A model generated the notes under the pieces. That model was given only the letters and a program-made list of their open reading frames with translations, was not told the DNA's origin and ran no database searches. A DNA stretch of 42,313 nucleotides from Christensenella sp. UBA7703 (GTDB lineage Bacteria > Bacillota > Clostridia > Christensenellales > CAG-138): positions 1-42,313 of the forward strand of contig DLGD01000031.1 of NCBI GenBank assembly GCA_002482505.1. Direction: 5' to 3'. The position numbers were made by a program, and so were the translations under genes. Shown here piece by piece: positions 1 through 8,386 of the stretch (positions are counted from its first letter, which is position 1; every line of letters begins with the position of its first letter).

Positions 1-282
1 GCGGCGTTTGCGTTTAGCCTGTTCGGTTTCCTGCTCAATCCGCAGTTGTTCAAGCAGGTCTTCGATCTGCCGGACGAGCTACTCTATAAAGCAAACGTCG
101 CGGTCGGGTGGCTCTCGCCGCTGAATCAAGCAACCTACCACATACATAACTTTGGCTATGACCTGTTGCCGCGGCTCTGGCAAACATATGTGATATTCGG
201 CGTTGCGATTGTGCTGTTGTTTGTACTGACGCTGCGTGCGCTGCGCAAATACAATTTTCATTTCTTGGGAGGAGACCAATGA
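1..282 (+). CDS. ABC transporter permease, C-terminal part (5' end outside window)
   Basis: The frame is open from base 1, so only the last 93 residues are seen. They include the end of one hydrophobic segment (residues 1-14), a loop of about 45 residues, and a final membrane helix (around VIFGVAIVLLFVLTL) followed by a short basic tail. The stop overlaps the start of the ATP-binding subunit (ATGA), as in translationally coupled ABC operons. From this position I infer an ABC-2 type permease that pairs with the next gene product; the fragment alone has no diagnostic motif, so the substrate and exact family cannot be told. Confidence 0.6.
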   Translation, partial: AAFAFSLFGFLLNPQLFKQVFDLPDELLYKANVAVGWLSPLNQATYHIHNFGYDLLPRLWQTYVIFGVAIVLLFVLTLRALRKYNFHFLGGDQ

Positions 283-953
283 GCGATCCCATCATCCAAA
301 TTGAAAATCTCACGAAGGTCTTCGGGCAGGACACGGTACTCAAGGGTGTCACCCGCGACTTCGAGCGCGGTAAAATCCATGGTATCGTTGGCAACAACGG
401 CTCCGGCAAGACGGTGATGTTCAAGTGCATCTGCGGTTTTTTGCAGCCGACGGAAGGCCACGTGATCGTGAACGGCAAGCAGATTGGGCGGGACATCGAC
501 TTTCCGGAAGATATCGGGATTATCATCGAATCGCCGGGGTTTTTGCCGCAGTTTTCGGGGCTAAAGAACCTGGAAATCCTCGCTGGACTCAAACGCAAGA
601 TCAGCCTCAAGCAGGTGGCGGCTACGATCCGGCGCGTGGGCCTCGATCCAATGGCGACAAAGCCCGTCGGGAAATACTCGCTGGGCATGCGGCAGCGCCT
701 CGGCATCGCGCAGGCGATCATGGAGGAACCGAGCCTGATGATCCTCGATGAGCCGATGAATGGACTAGATAAATACGGTGTTGCGGAGATGCGATCGCTC
801 TTTCAGTCGTTGGCAAAGGACGGGCGCACGATCCTGCTCGCGAGCCACAACATTCAAGATATCGAGACGCTCTGCGACACGGTCTGTGAGATGGATGCGG
901 GTGTGATGACGATGATTCGGGAAACGCCGTTGAAAGAAGGTACAAGCTTGTGA
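279..953 (+). CDS. ABC transporter ATP-binding protein
   Basis: Nucleotide-binding subunit of an ABC exporter, 224 residues, cytoplasmic face of the membrane. Walker A is GNNGSGKT (38-45), the signature is YSLGMRQR (133-140), Walker B with catalytic Glu is LMILDEP (153-159), and the switch His is in LLASHN (His190). The length and the SLGMRQRLGIA form of the signature fit the ABC-2/antibiotic-exporter type rather than an importer ATPase. It starts within the permease stop codon behind a GGGAGGAG ribosome binding site, and its end overlaps the start of the secreted CARDB-like protein, so the three genes are one operon. Substrate unknown. Confidence 0.95.
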   Translation: MSDPIIQIENLTKVFGQDTVLKGVTRDFERGKIHGIVGNNGSGKTVMFKCICGFLQPTEGHVIVNGKQIGRDIDFPEDIGIIIESPGFLPQFSGLKNLEILAGLKRKISLKQVAATIRRVGLDPMATKPVGKYSLGMRQRLGIAQAIMEEPSLMILDEPMNGLDKYGVAEMRSLFQSLAKDGRTILLASHNIQDIETLCDTVCEMDAGVMTMIRETPLKEGTSL

Positions 954-2341
954 AACGTTGGTTGCTAACAATATTTGCACTGCTGCTCATGATCCCGTCC
1001 GCCGCGTTGGCGGCAGGCTCCACCGTCATCCTCGGCATTGACGATGCGAATCTGTATGATGGCATGACGCGAACATACAGCCAAGGGTACTCTCCAACCG
1101 TGGCAAATGGAGTCGCGACTATTGTGTTGCCTCTTGTCACCACGGGCTCGATTAGCGGGAGTACGATTGTGGCCACCCCGAATCTCGGCACGGTCGGCAG
1201 TGCACCGTTTGTGTTCGGCAACTATCAGAAAACGGTTCCGCTCAGCACGCAATCGGTCAACAGCGGAACGGGTACGGCGAATTGCTATTATGTTCGCTTT
1301 GATTTGACGCTCACCTCCGATCGAAAGAACGGCAGCTATCCTGTCGTGATCGAGATCGAAGGTACAGACTTGAGCGGCAATACGATTGAACAGAATTTCA
1401 CGACGTATGTGACGATCACCGACGGCAAAGCGGATCCGGCCCCAACCGATGACAGCGGTTCATCTTCCGGCGGAGGCAGTGGTGTTTCCGCGTCCAAGCC
1501 TGTGCTGATCGTAACCGCCTGCGCGGTTGCGCCGGATACGCTAGAGAGCGGAGATACCATGCAAGTCGATCTGACGGTGAAAAACGTTGGCCGCCGAACC
1601 GCGCACAACATTCGCGTGAACGTGACCAGTGATGATCCGAACATTGCACTCGTTGATGAATTCAGCGCGCCATATCTGCGCGGACTTGCAAGCAATAAGG
1701 AAGCAGAATTCTCCTTCGCGATGCAGGTTATGCCGATGGCGCTTGGCGGGATGCACACCATGACAATTGCGATTGCCTACGAGAACACCAACAATGTTGC
1801 TTTTACAGAGACGGCTGCCTTCCGCGTTACTGTCAATCAACCAATCCAATTCTCCCATGACAAGGTGGAATTGCCGAAGGATATAACGTCCGGTGAATCG
1901 TTCTCACTTCCGGTGAACGCGTATAACACCGGGCTTACCACCATATACAATGTGAAATGCACGCTGGAAGTGCCGGGACTCATCGCGGCATCGGCATATC
2001 TTGGCAATCTCGAACCGCAAAAGTCATCTGACAAGACGATGTCGGTCTTTGCGACTACGATCGACAGCAGCACGAAATATGGCACAACCTACGGAGCCTG
2101 CGTGTTCACCTATGAAGACGCCAAAGGAGAACAGTATCAGGAGAGCGTAGAGGTCAAGATCGAAATCCTTGAGCCGGTGAAGGTAACCGACGAAGAAAAA
2201 GTAAAGGCCGAAGAAGAAGCCAAAGAACAGAAGGCTCTCTCACAATGGTGGATTTCCCTCTTGTTTGGGCTTGCGATCATCGCAGTACTGGCTTCGATCA
2301 TTATCATAGCCAGATTCTCACGAATGATGAAGATGCGGTAA
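950..2341 (+). CDS. Secreted, membrane-anchored protein with CARDB/NEW3-like domains
   Basis: 463 residues. An N-terminal signal peptide (basic start, hydrophobic stretch, cleavage probably near AALAAG, residues 18-22) is followed by beta-rich extracellular sequence. A Ser/Gly-rich linker lies near 168-180. Two repeats of the CARDB/NEW3 kind follow (about 185-295 and 300-410), with phrases such as DLTVKNVGRRTAHNIRV and NAYNTGLTTIYNVKC. An acidic, Glu/Lys-rich stretch precedes a C-terminal membrane helix (about 435-457) and a basic tail. It overlaps the ATPase gene by 4 bp. Such adhesion-type proteins are often encoded beside ABC-2 transporters in Clostridia; I infer an accessory or substrate-holding role at the outer face. 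No enzymatic motif seen. Confidence 0.7.
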   Translation: MKRWLLTIFALLLMIPSAALAAGSTVILGIDDANLYDGMTRTYSQGYSPTVANGVATIVLPLVTTGSISGSTIVATPNLGTVGSAPFVFGNYQKTVPLSTQSVNSGTGTANCYYVRFDLTLTSDRKNGSYPVVIEIEGTDLSGNTIEQNFTTYVTITDGKADPAPTDDSGSSSGGGSGVSASKPVLIVTACAVAPDTLESGDTMQVDLTVKNVGRRTAHNIRVNVTSDDPNIALVDEFSAPYLRGLASNKEAEFSFAMQVMPMALGGMHTMTIAIAYENTNNVAFTETAAFRVTVNQPIQFSHDKVELPKDITSGESFSLPVNAYNTGLTTIYNVKCTLEVPGLIAASAYLGNLEPQKSSDKTMSVFATTIDSSTKYGTTYGACVFTYEDAKGEQYQESVEVKIEILEPVKVTDEEKVKAEEEAKEQKALSQWWISLLFGLAIIAVLASIIIIARFSRMMKMR

Positions 2342-2553
2342 TTTCGCTATTGGTTAAGGCAAAAGCTTTGCTACTCTATATCAAGGATTTATATTGATGA
2401 CTCACATTGCGGCATTATTCCGCTGCGCATGGAGATTCTTCCAGACGTGGTCTTGCTGGATGTTATGTTGAAGTATCAAATATACACAAGCTGATTTCCC
2501 GTATGCTTTATCAAAGGGCCTGTTTCGCCCAAAGAAAAACCCATCGGCGGGAC

Positions 2554-2580
2554 TGAACTGAACCCGGTTGACTAGACAAA
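2554..2580. mobile_element. Possible IS3-family terminal end (remnant)
   Basis: The stretch opens with TGAACTGAACCC and ends CTAGACAAA, which resembles the terminal inverted repeats of IS3/IS150-group elements (TG-start, run of C, then a GACA block). No transposase frame or partner end is present in the gap, so at most it is a relic. Resemblance is from memory of the family, not an alignment. Confidence 0.25.
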
Positions 2581-2596
2581 AATAAAACCCTAATTT

Positions 2597-2668
2597 GGAA
2601 GTGGTACGATAATCTGTCCACCTTTTCTTTTACTCTTATCTTGGTGTCCAGATTATCGTACCACTTCC
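2597..2668. repeat. Perfect 20-bp inverted repeat pair
   Basis: Arms at 2597-2616 and 2649-2668 are exact reverse complements of 20 bp, separated by 32 bp; a further 6 bp inward match at 4 positions. No oligo-T follows closely enough for an ordinary terminator and no gene ends nearby except at 2341. The size and perfect ends suggest a miniature element or two abutting ends of an insertion sequence inside a degraded intergenic region. Confidence 0.55.
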
Positions 2669-3149
2669 ATTTCTTCACTTTCTTCGTGGACTACTTTTTT
2701 AGGGAGCAGGTCAAATTTACGGTATCAACTTGAATAATTACCAATTCTGATATAAAATACTCGAAGTATTAGTGTGTTGGGAGTTCGTTTGTGAATGTGG
2801 GAGTAATGTGTTTGAAAGCATATATGGAAGCTTCAGAATCATAGTTGTGATATTAGAGCTGGCGGGGCACCTCATAAATAACGTCAAACTGTCATTCAAA
2901 AGCGTCCTCTCACAGGATAACACGGCGTCCAAAACAGCGAGGGAAATTGAGGAAAGCTAAATATTCGCCGAATTCATATTAACTAGTGATATAGTACATT
3001 CTTCTTTTTCCGAAATTCTACCAACTGATTTCTACGGTGATCGGTCCAGCAGTTATCACAACGATAGGGAATTATAATATTCTCGGTTTTTGACGGTGTC
3101 CGTGTTATGAGCATGCTAATATACTCCCTGAAGATCTTAAATCCGGACT

Positions 3150-3428
3150 TTGTTCGGAAGTGGACAGGCCGTTTCTTAATTTTACGACGGGACTAGCTGC
3201 TGTTCCTTCATTATTAAATTGGAATTTGGGACTCTGATAATCATTAACGATATACTGCGCTGTGGCGAACCAATACTGATGAGCAATGTTTCGTTGATGT
3301 AGAATTGGTAGCGTGATAGCGTGTATTTTATTAATCCAGATAACGTCGAAGAGTGCATAAAGAAAATGCATGCGATGCGGCTTGACCTGCACAGGAAAAA
3401 TCTCAGGTTATACGCAGAGCGAAAATGA
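3150..3428 (+). pseudogene. Remnant of a GT4-type glycosyltransferase (3' part)
   Basis: Conceptual translation in one frame from about 3219 to the TGA at 3426-3428 gives pieces in the usual order of a GT-B (GT4) C-terminal domain: EFGTLII (from an EGFGLPI-like motif), LRCGEPILMSNVS, then DSVYFINPDNVEECIKKM and a basic tail. Two in-frame TAG codons (3300-3302, 3309-3311) interrupt it. The preceding AAVPSLL (compare VFPSL of GT4 enzymes), at 3196-3216, is in a different frame, so at least one frameshift is needed. It is a decayed gene lying directly before the sugar nucleotide operon, on the same strand. The family call rests on motif order only. Confidence 0.55.
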
Positions 3429-3460
3429 AATACGCTTAAGTAGAAGAAGGGCGCATTGGA

Positions 3461-5188
3461 ATGAACATACTTGATACTTATCGTCTGTGGTGCGAACAAG
3501 CAACGCTAGATGCGGATGTCGCAAAGGAGTTGCAACAAATCAAAGGAGCTTCTTATGAAATCGAAGATCGGTTCTATAGGGAGTTGGAGTTCGGCACAGG
3601 CGGACTGCGCGGAATAATCGGCGCGGGCACCAATCGAATGAACGTACACACCGTTGCGAAAGCGACGCAGGGATACAGCCAGTATATCAATGCAATGTTC
3701 ACCGAGCCGAAGGTGGCGATTGCTTACGATAGCCGTATCAAGTCCGACCGGTTTGCTGTGGTCGCAGCGGAGGTATTTGCGGGCAACGGCATTCATGCTT
3801 GGTTGTATCCACAGATTATGCCGACGCCTTCCCTCTCTTTTGCGGTGCGCGACATTGGTTGCTGCGGAGGGATCGTGATTACCGCGAGTCACAACCCCGC
3901 AAAATACAACGGCTACAAGGTCTACGGCCCCGATGGTTGCCAGATTACGACGGAATCCGCCGCTGAAATTCAGCAAAAAATAAACGCAGTTGATCCGTTT
4001 ACAGACGTGAAGCGCATCCCGTTTGAAGCGGGTAAAGAGCGCGGCCTGATCCGCATGATCGGCGAGGCGACCATCCGGCGGTATCTCGATGCGGTGGCTG
4101 GAGCCTCCGTGCTCCCGAAAAACATCGATCGCGGTGTTTCAATTGTGTATACCCCACTCAACGGCGCGGGCATCAATTGCGTTCCGCGTAGCCTGACTGA
4201 AAACGGGTTTACCAAGATCGTAATTCCGGACGAGCAGCGCGAACCCGACGGAAACTTTCCGACCTGCCCATTTCCGAATCCGGAAGTGCGCGAGGCGCTG
4301 GAGGTCGGCCTGAAGTGGGCGGCACAGACAAACAGTGAGCTGCTTCTTGCAACTGACCCGGACTGCGACCGCGTTGGCGCCGCGGTGCGGGACAAAGAAG
4401 ACTACACCCTCATCAACGGGAACGAGATGGGCGTATTGCTGCTCGATTTTATCTGCCGAATGCGAGTGGAAGCGGGCACGATGCCAAAGCGTCCCGCCGC
4501 AGTTAAGACCATTGTAACCACACCGATGGCAAAGCGTGTTGCCGCGCACTACGACGTAGAGCTGATCGACGTGCTGACGGGTTTCAAATTCATCGGTGAA
4601 CAGATCGGCTTACTCGAGAGCAAGCGCGAGGAGTCACGCTATATCTTTGGTTTTGAAGAGAGCTATGGTTATCTCAGCGGCAGCTTTGTACGGGATAAGG
4701 ACGCGGTCAATGCGTCGTTGCTGATCTGTGAGATGGTAGCCTATTATAAATATCTGGGCAAGAGCCTGCTGGATGTATTGAACTCGCTTTATCAACAGTT
4801 TGGCTATTATCAAAGCCGCCTGCTTTCATTTACGTTTGAAGGCAGCACGGGCTTTGCCAAGATGAGTGGATTGCTTGCATCCCTGCGCGAGACGAAACCC
4901 GCGGAAATTGCGGGACTCGCCGTCGAAGCGGTTGCAGACTATCAATTGTCCATTCGCACTGGCGCAGGTGGCGAGCAGGAGACCATATATCTGCCGAAAT
5001 CGAACGTGCTTCGTTTTTTCCTTGCTGGAGGAAGCGAAGCGGTCGTTCGTCCTTCGGGAACGGAACCCAAGCTGAAGATATATCTTGCCGTCACGGCAGA
5101 TTCCAAAGAGACATGTGGGCGCCAGCTTGATGATTTGGAGAGCGATTTGAGCGAAATCGTATACAGAAAGCAGGAGAGCAATCAGTAA
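3461..5188 (+). CDS. Phosphohexomutase (phosphoglucomutase/phosphomannomutase)
   Basis: 575-residue alpha-D-phosphohexomutase of the long PgcA-like Bacillota type. It interconverts hexose 6- and 1-phosphates in the cytoplasm. The phosphoserine loop is TASHNP (Ser143), the Mg2+ loop is DPDCD (Asp299, 301, 303), the sugar-binding loop is GFEESYGYL (about 404-412), and the C-terminal phosphate-binding loop is RPSGTEPK (about 540). The start has AGAAGGG 9 bases upstream. It heads a run with ManA, ManC, Gmd and Rmd, so in this setting mannose-6-P to mannose-1-P is its most likely duty, although enzymes of this class often use glucose phosphates as well; sequence alone does not settle it. Confidence 0.92.
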   Translation: MNILDTYRLWCEQATLDADVAKELQQIKGASYEIEDRFYRELEFGTGGLRGIIGAGTNRMNVHTVAKATQGYSQYINAMFTEPKVAIAYDSRIKSDRFAVVAAEVFAGNGIHAWLYPQIMPTPSLSFAVRDIGCCGGIVITASHNPAKYNGYKVYGPDGCQITTESAAEIQQKINAVDPFTDVKRIPFEAGKERGLIRMIGEATIRRYLDAVAGASVLPKNIDRGVSIVYTPLNGAGINCVPRSLTENGFTKIVIPDEQREPDGNFPTCPFPNPEVREALEVGLKWAAQTNSELLLATDPDCDRVGAAVRDKEDYTLINGNEMGVLLLDFICRMRVEAGTMPKRPAAVKTIVTTPMAKRVAAHYDVELIDVLTGFKFIGEQIGLLESKREESRYIFGFEESYGYLSGSFVRDKDAVNASLLICEMVAYYKYLGKSLLDVLNSLYQQFGYYQSRLLSFTFEGSTGFAKMSGLLASLRETKPAEIAGLAVEAVADYQLSIRTGAGGEQETIYLPKSNVLRFFLAGGSEAVVRPSGTEPKLKIYLAVTADSKETCGRQLDDLESDLSEIVYRKQESNQ

Positions 5189-5227
5189 CATAATGATGCA
5201 AATTTAAGAAAACGTGGAGAATGATGC

Positions 5228-6196
5228 GTGATTGAACTCTACCCCATGCTGCTAAAGCCCTGCTATAAAGACTACCTATGGGGTGGCAATCGCTTAAGCA
5301 GAGAATTTGGAAAAGAATATGCGCCAACACCAACCGCAGAAAGTTGGGAGCTTGTCAGCCGAGAGAAGGAGAAATCCACCATCGCAAATGGTCTGCTTGC
5401 AGGCAAAACGCTGGAGGATTTACGGGAGATGGACGCGGAGCGGTATTGGGGCACACAATGCCAGAAGGATCGCTTTCCGCTGTTGGTGAAGCTCATTGAC
5501 GCGGAACGGGATCTCTCCATTCAGGTGCACCCTTCGCAAGACACTGCCATGATGGATGTCGGCGAGCAGGGCAAGGCAGAGATGTGGTATGTCGTGGACT
5601 GCGCGCCACATGCTTCTATTTACTATGGTTTCTCTCGGCAGATCGACGAAGACGAGCTGATTGCCCGCGTCGAGGATGGCAGCATCTGTGAGGTGCTCAA
5701 TAAAGTGCCTGTTGAGCGCGGGGACGTGTTCTATATCCTACCCGGCATGATCCACGCCATTGGCAGCGGCATCGTGATCGCGGAGATTCAGCAGAACTCC
5801 GATACGACGTTTCGCATCTACGACTATCTGCGCCGCGATGCCCACGGCAACGAACGCCCGCTGCATTTACAAAGGGCAAAAACTGTAATAGACTATACAC
5901 CTGTTATTCCGATCGAATGCAAGATTAACAGCGGCGCGAAATTTGACGGATATTCGATGGCGGAAATGTTCTCTTGCCGATACTTTCGGGCGTATCGATT
6001 TGATGTCCGAAAGAGCGTTCTTTTGAGCAGTGATCCAAGGAGTTTTCAGCACCTGCTGTTCGTGGAAGGGCATGGTGTGTTATGGCACGCTGGGACGGAA
6101 TACCCCTATCGCAAGGGAGATTCCTTCTTCATCCCGGCTGCGCTGGGCGAGTATTCAATCGAGGGCAACAGCAGAATGCTGCTTTCGCATATATAA
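5228..6196 (+). CDS. manA: Mannose-6-phosphate isomerase, class I
   Basis: 322 residues, cupin-fold zinc enzyme converting fructose-6-P to mannose-6-P. The zinc ligands typical of the family are visible: Gln99 and His101 in IQVHPSQD, Glu118 in KAEMWYV, and His176 in PGMIHAIGSG. The short form (about 315-325 residues) is the usual bacterial one. The chosen start is GTG at 5228, 9 bases after a GGAGA-like site; an ATG a little further in (Met7) is less well placed. It lies 39 bp after the mutase and before ManC, supplying mannose-6-P for GDP-mannose. Confidence 0.93.
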   Translation: MIELYPMLLKPCYKDYLWGGNRLSREFGKEYAPTPTAESWELVSREKEKSTIANGLLAGKTLEDLREMDAERYWGTQCQKDRFPLLVKLIDAERDLSIQVHPSQDTAMMDVGEQGKAEMWYVVDCAPHASIYYGFSRQIDEDELIARVEDGSICEVLNKVPVERGDVFYILPGMIHAIGSGIVIAEIQQNSDTTFRIYDYLRRDAHGNERPLHLQRAKTVIDYTPVIPIECKINSGAKFDGYSMAEMFSCRYFRAYRFDVRKSVLLSSDPRSFQHLLFVEGHGVLWHAGTEYPYRKGDSFFIPAALGEYSIEGNSRMLLSHI

Positions 6197-6258
6197 ACGA
6201 AGAGATACAATCACAGCGATTCGCTGCTGCGCGATTGTTGATGAGTGGGGTGAATTTG

Positions 6259-7329
6259 ATGAAGACAACAGCGTTGATCATGGCTGGTGGGCGCGGCGAG
6301 CGCTTCTGGCCCAAGAGCAGGAAAAGCCTGCCGAAGCAGTTTCTTTCGCTCACGAACGATGGCAAGACGATGATCCAATTGACGGTAGAGCGTATTTTGC
6401 CGCTGGTTGCGATAGAGGATATCTATATTGCCACCAACGAGAGCTATCGCGGGCTTGCGCAGGCGCAGTTGCCGAACCTGCCGGCAGAGAACATTCTCTG
6501 CGAGCCGGTCGGACGCAACACCGCGCCGTGCATCGGCCTTGGTGCAATACATATCCTCAAAAAATATGACGATGCGATGATGCTCGTGTTGCCCTCTGAT
6601 CACCTGATCAAGCAGAAAACGCTGTTTCTCAAAACGCTGCGAAACGCCAGCCAGGTTGCGGAGGAAAACAGCAATCTTGTCACAATCGGTATTACGCCGG
6701 ACTATCCCGAGACGGGATATGGCTACATTCGTTTCGACGAGGAAGGCAGCATTGGTCAGGCGTATAAGGCCGCACAGTTTGTGGAAAAACCAGACCTAGA
6801 GACCGCGAAAGTGTATTTCGAAAGCGGACAATATCTCTGGAACAGCGGGATGTTCGTCTGGAAAGTTTCTTCGATCCTTGAAAAGATGGAGCACCTCATG
6901 CCGGAGACGTATCAGGGGCTCAAGAACATTCAGCAGGCGTTTGGCACGGAAAAAGAAGAGAGCGTGCTCAAGGACGAATTTTCCAAGATGCGCTCAATCT
7001 CCATCGACTATGGCATTTTGGAGCATGCGGACGATATCTACACCGTGCCCGGTTCATTCGGCTGGGACGATGTTGGCTCTTGGCTTGCGATGGAGCGCAT
7101 CAACCCGACCAACGAGTTTGGCTGTGTCACGAGCGGGAATCTCGTCATGGTGAACACAAAAAATTGCATCTTGCAGGGCGGAGAAAAGCTGATCGCGACT
7201 GTTGGCGTGCAGAATCTGATTGTCGTAGATACACCGGATGCGATCCTGATCTGCCACAAGGAGAATGCAGAGGACATCAAAAAAGTACTCGAAAACCTGC
7301 GTATTTGCAACCGGAACGAATACATTTAA
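6259..7329 (+). CDS. manC: Mannose-1-phosphate guanylyltransferase
   Basis: 356 residues; makes GDP-mannose from GTP and mannose-1-P. The nucleotidyltransferase signature is MAGGRGERFWP at the N-terminus with LPKQF soon after, and LPSDHLI, ETGYGYI, VEKP and LWNSGMFVW follow in family order. There is no C-terminal isomerase (cupin) domain, matching the presence of a separate ManA. The open frame runs further upstream, but the Met at 6259 begins the conserved MKTTALIMAGG core, so I take it as the start; GGGG is 9 bases before. It is followed 19 bp later by gmd. Confidence 0.94.
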   Translation: MKTTALIMAGGRGERFWPKSRKSLPKQFLSLTNDGKTMIQLTVERILPLVAIEDIYIATNESYRGLAQAQLPNLPAENILCEPVGRNTAPCIGLGAIHILKKYDDAMMLVLPSDHLIKQKTLFLKTLRNASQVAEENSNLVTIGITPDYPETGYGYIRFDEEGSIGQAYKAAQFVEKPDLETAKVYFESGQYLWNSGMFVWKVSSILEKMEHLMPETYQGLKNIQQAFGTEKEESVLKDEFSKMRSISIDYGILEHADDIYTVPGSFGWDDVGSWLAMERINPTNEFGCVTSGNLVMVNTKNCILQGGEKLIATVGVQNLIVVDTPDAILICHKENAEDIKKVLENLRICNRNEYI

Positions 7330-7348
7330 CGATAAGGGGATTTTGAAA

Positions 7349-8386
7349 ATGAAACGAGCATTGATCACCGGCATCACCGGACAGGACGGCTCCTATCTGG
7401 CGGAACTGCTGCTGGAAAAAGGATATGAAGTACACGGCATCACGCGGCGCGCTTCGCTGCCCAACACGAGTCGTATCGACCATATCATCAATCGCGTGAC
7501 GCTGCACGACGGCGATTTGAGCGATACCTCCAGCACCCTTCGCATCATGCAGATTGTGCGGCCGGATGAGGTGTATAACCTTGCCGCGCAGAGCCATGTG
7601 CAGGTGAGCTTTGATGTGCCGGAATACTCCGGAGACGTGGACGCGCTCGGCGTCGTTCGTATTCTTGAAGCCATCCGCATTCTAGGGCTTGAGAAGACTT
7701 GCCGGTTTTATCAGGCTTCGACCTCTGAACTCTATGGCAAGGTGGAAGAAGTGCCCCAACGGGAAACAACGCCGTTCCATCCGTATAGCCCGTATGCAAT
7801 TGCAAAACAGTACGCGTTTTGGATGGTAAAGGAATACCGCGAAGCATATGGCATGTTTGCGGTCAACGGTATCCTCTTTAACCACGAGTCTGAGCGACGC
7901 GGGGAAAACTTCGTTACGCGAAAGATCACCCGCGCTGCAGCGAGAATCGCCTGTGGCCTACAGGACAAACTTCAGCTTGGCAACATGGATAGCAAGCGTG
8001 ACTGGGGTTATGCAAAGGATTATGTGGAGTGCATGTGGCTGATGCTACAGCATGACACACCCGAAGATTTTGTCATTGCAACGGGCGTGCAGCACACCGT
8101 ACGCGAGTTTACGACGCTGGCGTTTGCGCACGACGGCATCCAGCTTCGCTGGGAAGGCGTGGGCATGGACGAGAAGGGAATCGATGTCAAGACCGGCCGC
8201 GTGCTGGTTGAGGTCAACAAAGCCTGGTTTCGACCGACGGATGTCGACAATCTCTGGGGCGACCCCACCAAGGCGCGCACCGTGCTGAAATGGGACCCGC
8301 TGAAGACGTCCTACGAACAGCTTTGCCAGATCATGGCAGAATATGACCTGCAATTGGCGAAAAAGGAACGGACAGGCATAAAATGA
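7349..8386 (+). CDS. gmd: GDP-mannose 4,6-dehydratase
   Basis: 345 residues, extended SDR. Converts GDP-mannose to GDP-4-keto-6-deoxymannose with bound NADP. The cofactor loop is GITGQDGSYLAE (8-19); the catalytic region has STSELYGK and YAIAKQYA (YxxxK); NHESERRGENFVTRKI is a Gmd hallmark. The start was placed at 7349 (AAGGGG upstream), which drops 28 upstream codons overlapping manC. The end overlaps the reductase start by 4 bp (ATGA), so the two are coupled. Confidence 0.96.
   Translation: MKRALITGITGQDGSYLAELLLEKGYEVHGITRRASLPNTSRIDHIINRVTLHDGDLSDTSSTLRIMQIVRPDEVYNLAAQSHVQVSFDVPEYSGDVDALGVVRILEAIRILGLEKTCRFYQASTSELYGKVEEVPQRETTPFHPYSPYAIAKQYAFWMVKEYREAYGMFAVNGILFNHESERRGENFVTRKITRAAARIACGLQDKLQLGNMDSKRDWGYAKDYVECMWLMLQHDTPEDFVIATGVQHTVREFTTLAFAHDGIQLRWEGVGMDEKGIDVKTGRVLVEVNKAWFRPTDVDNLWGDPTKARTVLKWDPLKTSYEQLCQIMAEYDLQLAKKERTGIK

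Larger units (their letters stand above)
2342..3149. other. Gene-free stretch with degraded sequence
   Basis: AT-richer than the flanking genes. Apart from the IS-like end and the inverted repeat listed separately, only short unsupported open frames occur. I see no RNA gene. Confidence 0.5.

Noticed and set aside
2430..2480. Short peptide PDVVLLDVML, like the phosphorylation site of response regulators
   Set aside because: Only about 12 residues match and stops follow at once; could be chance.
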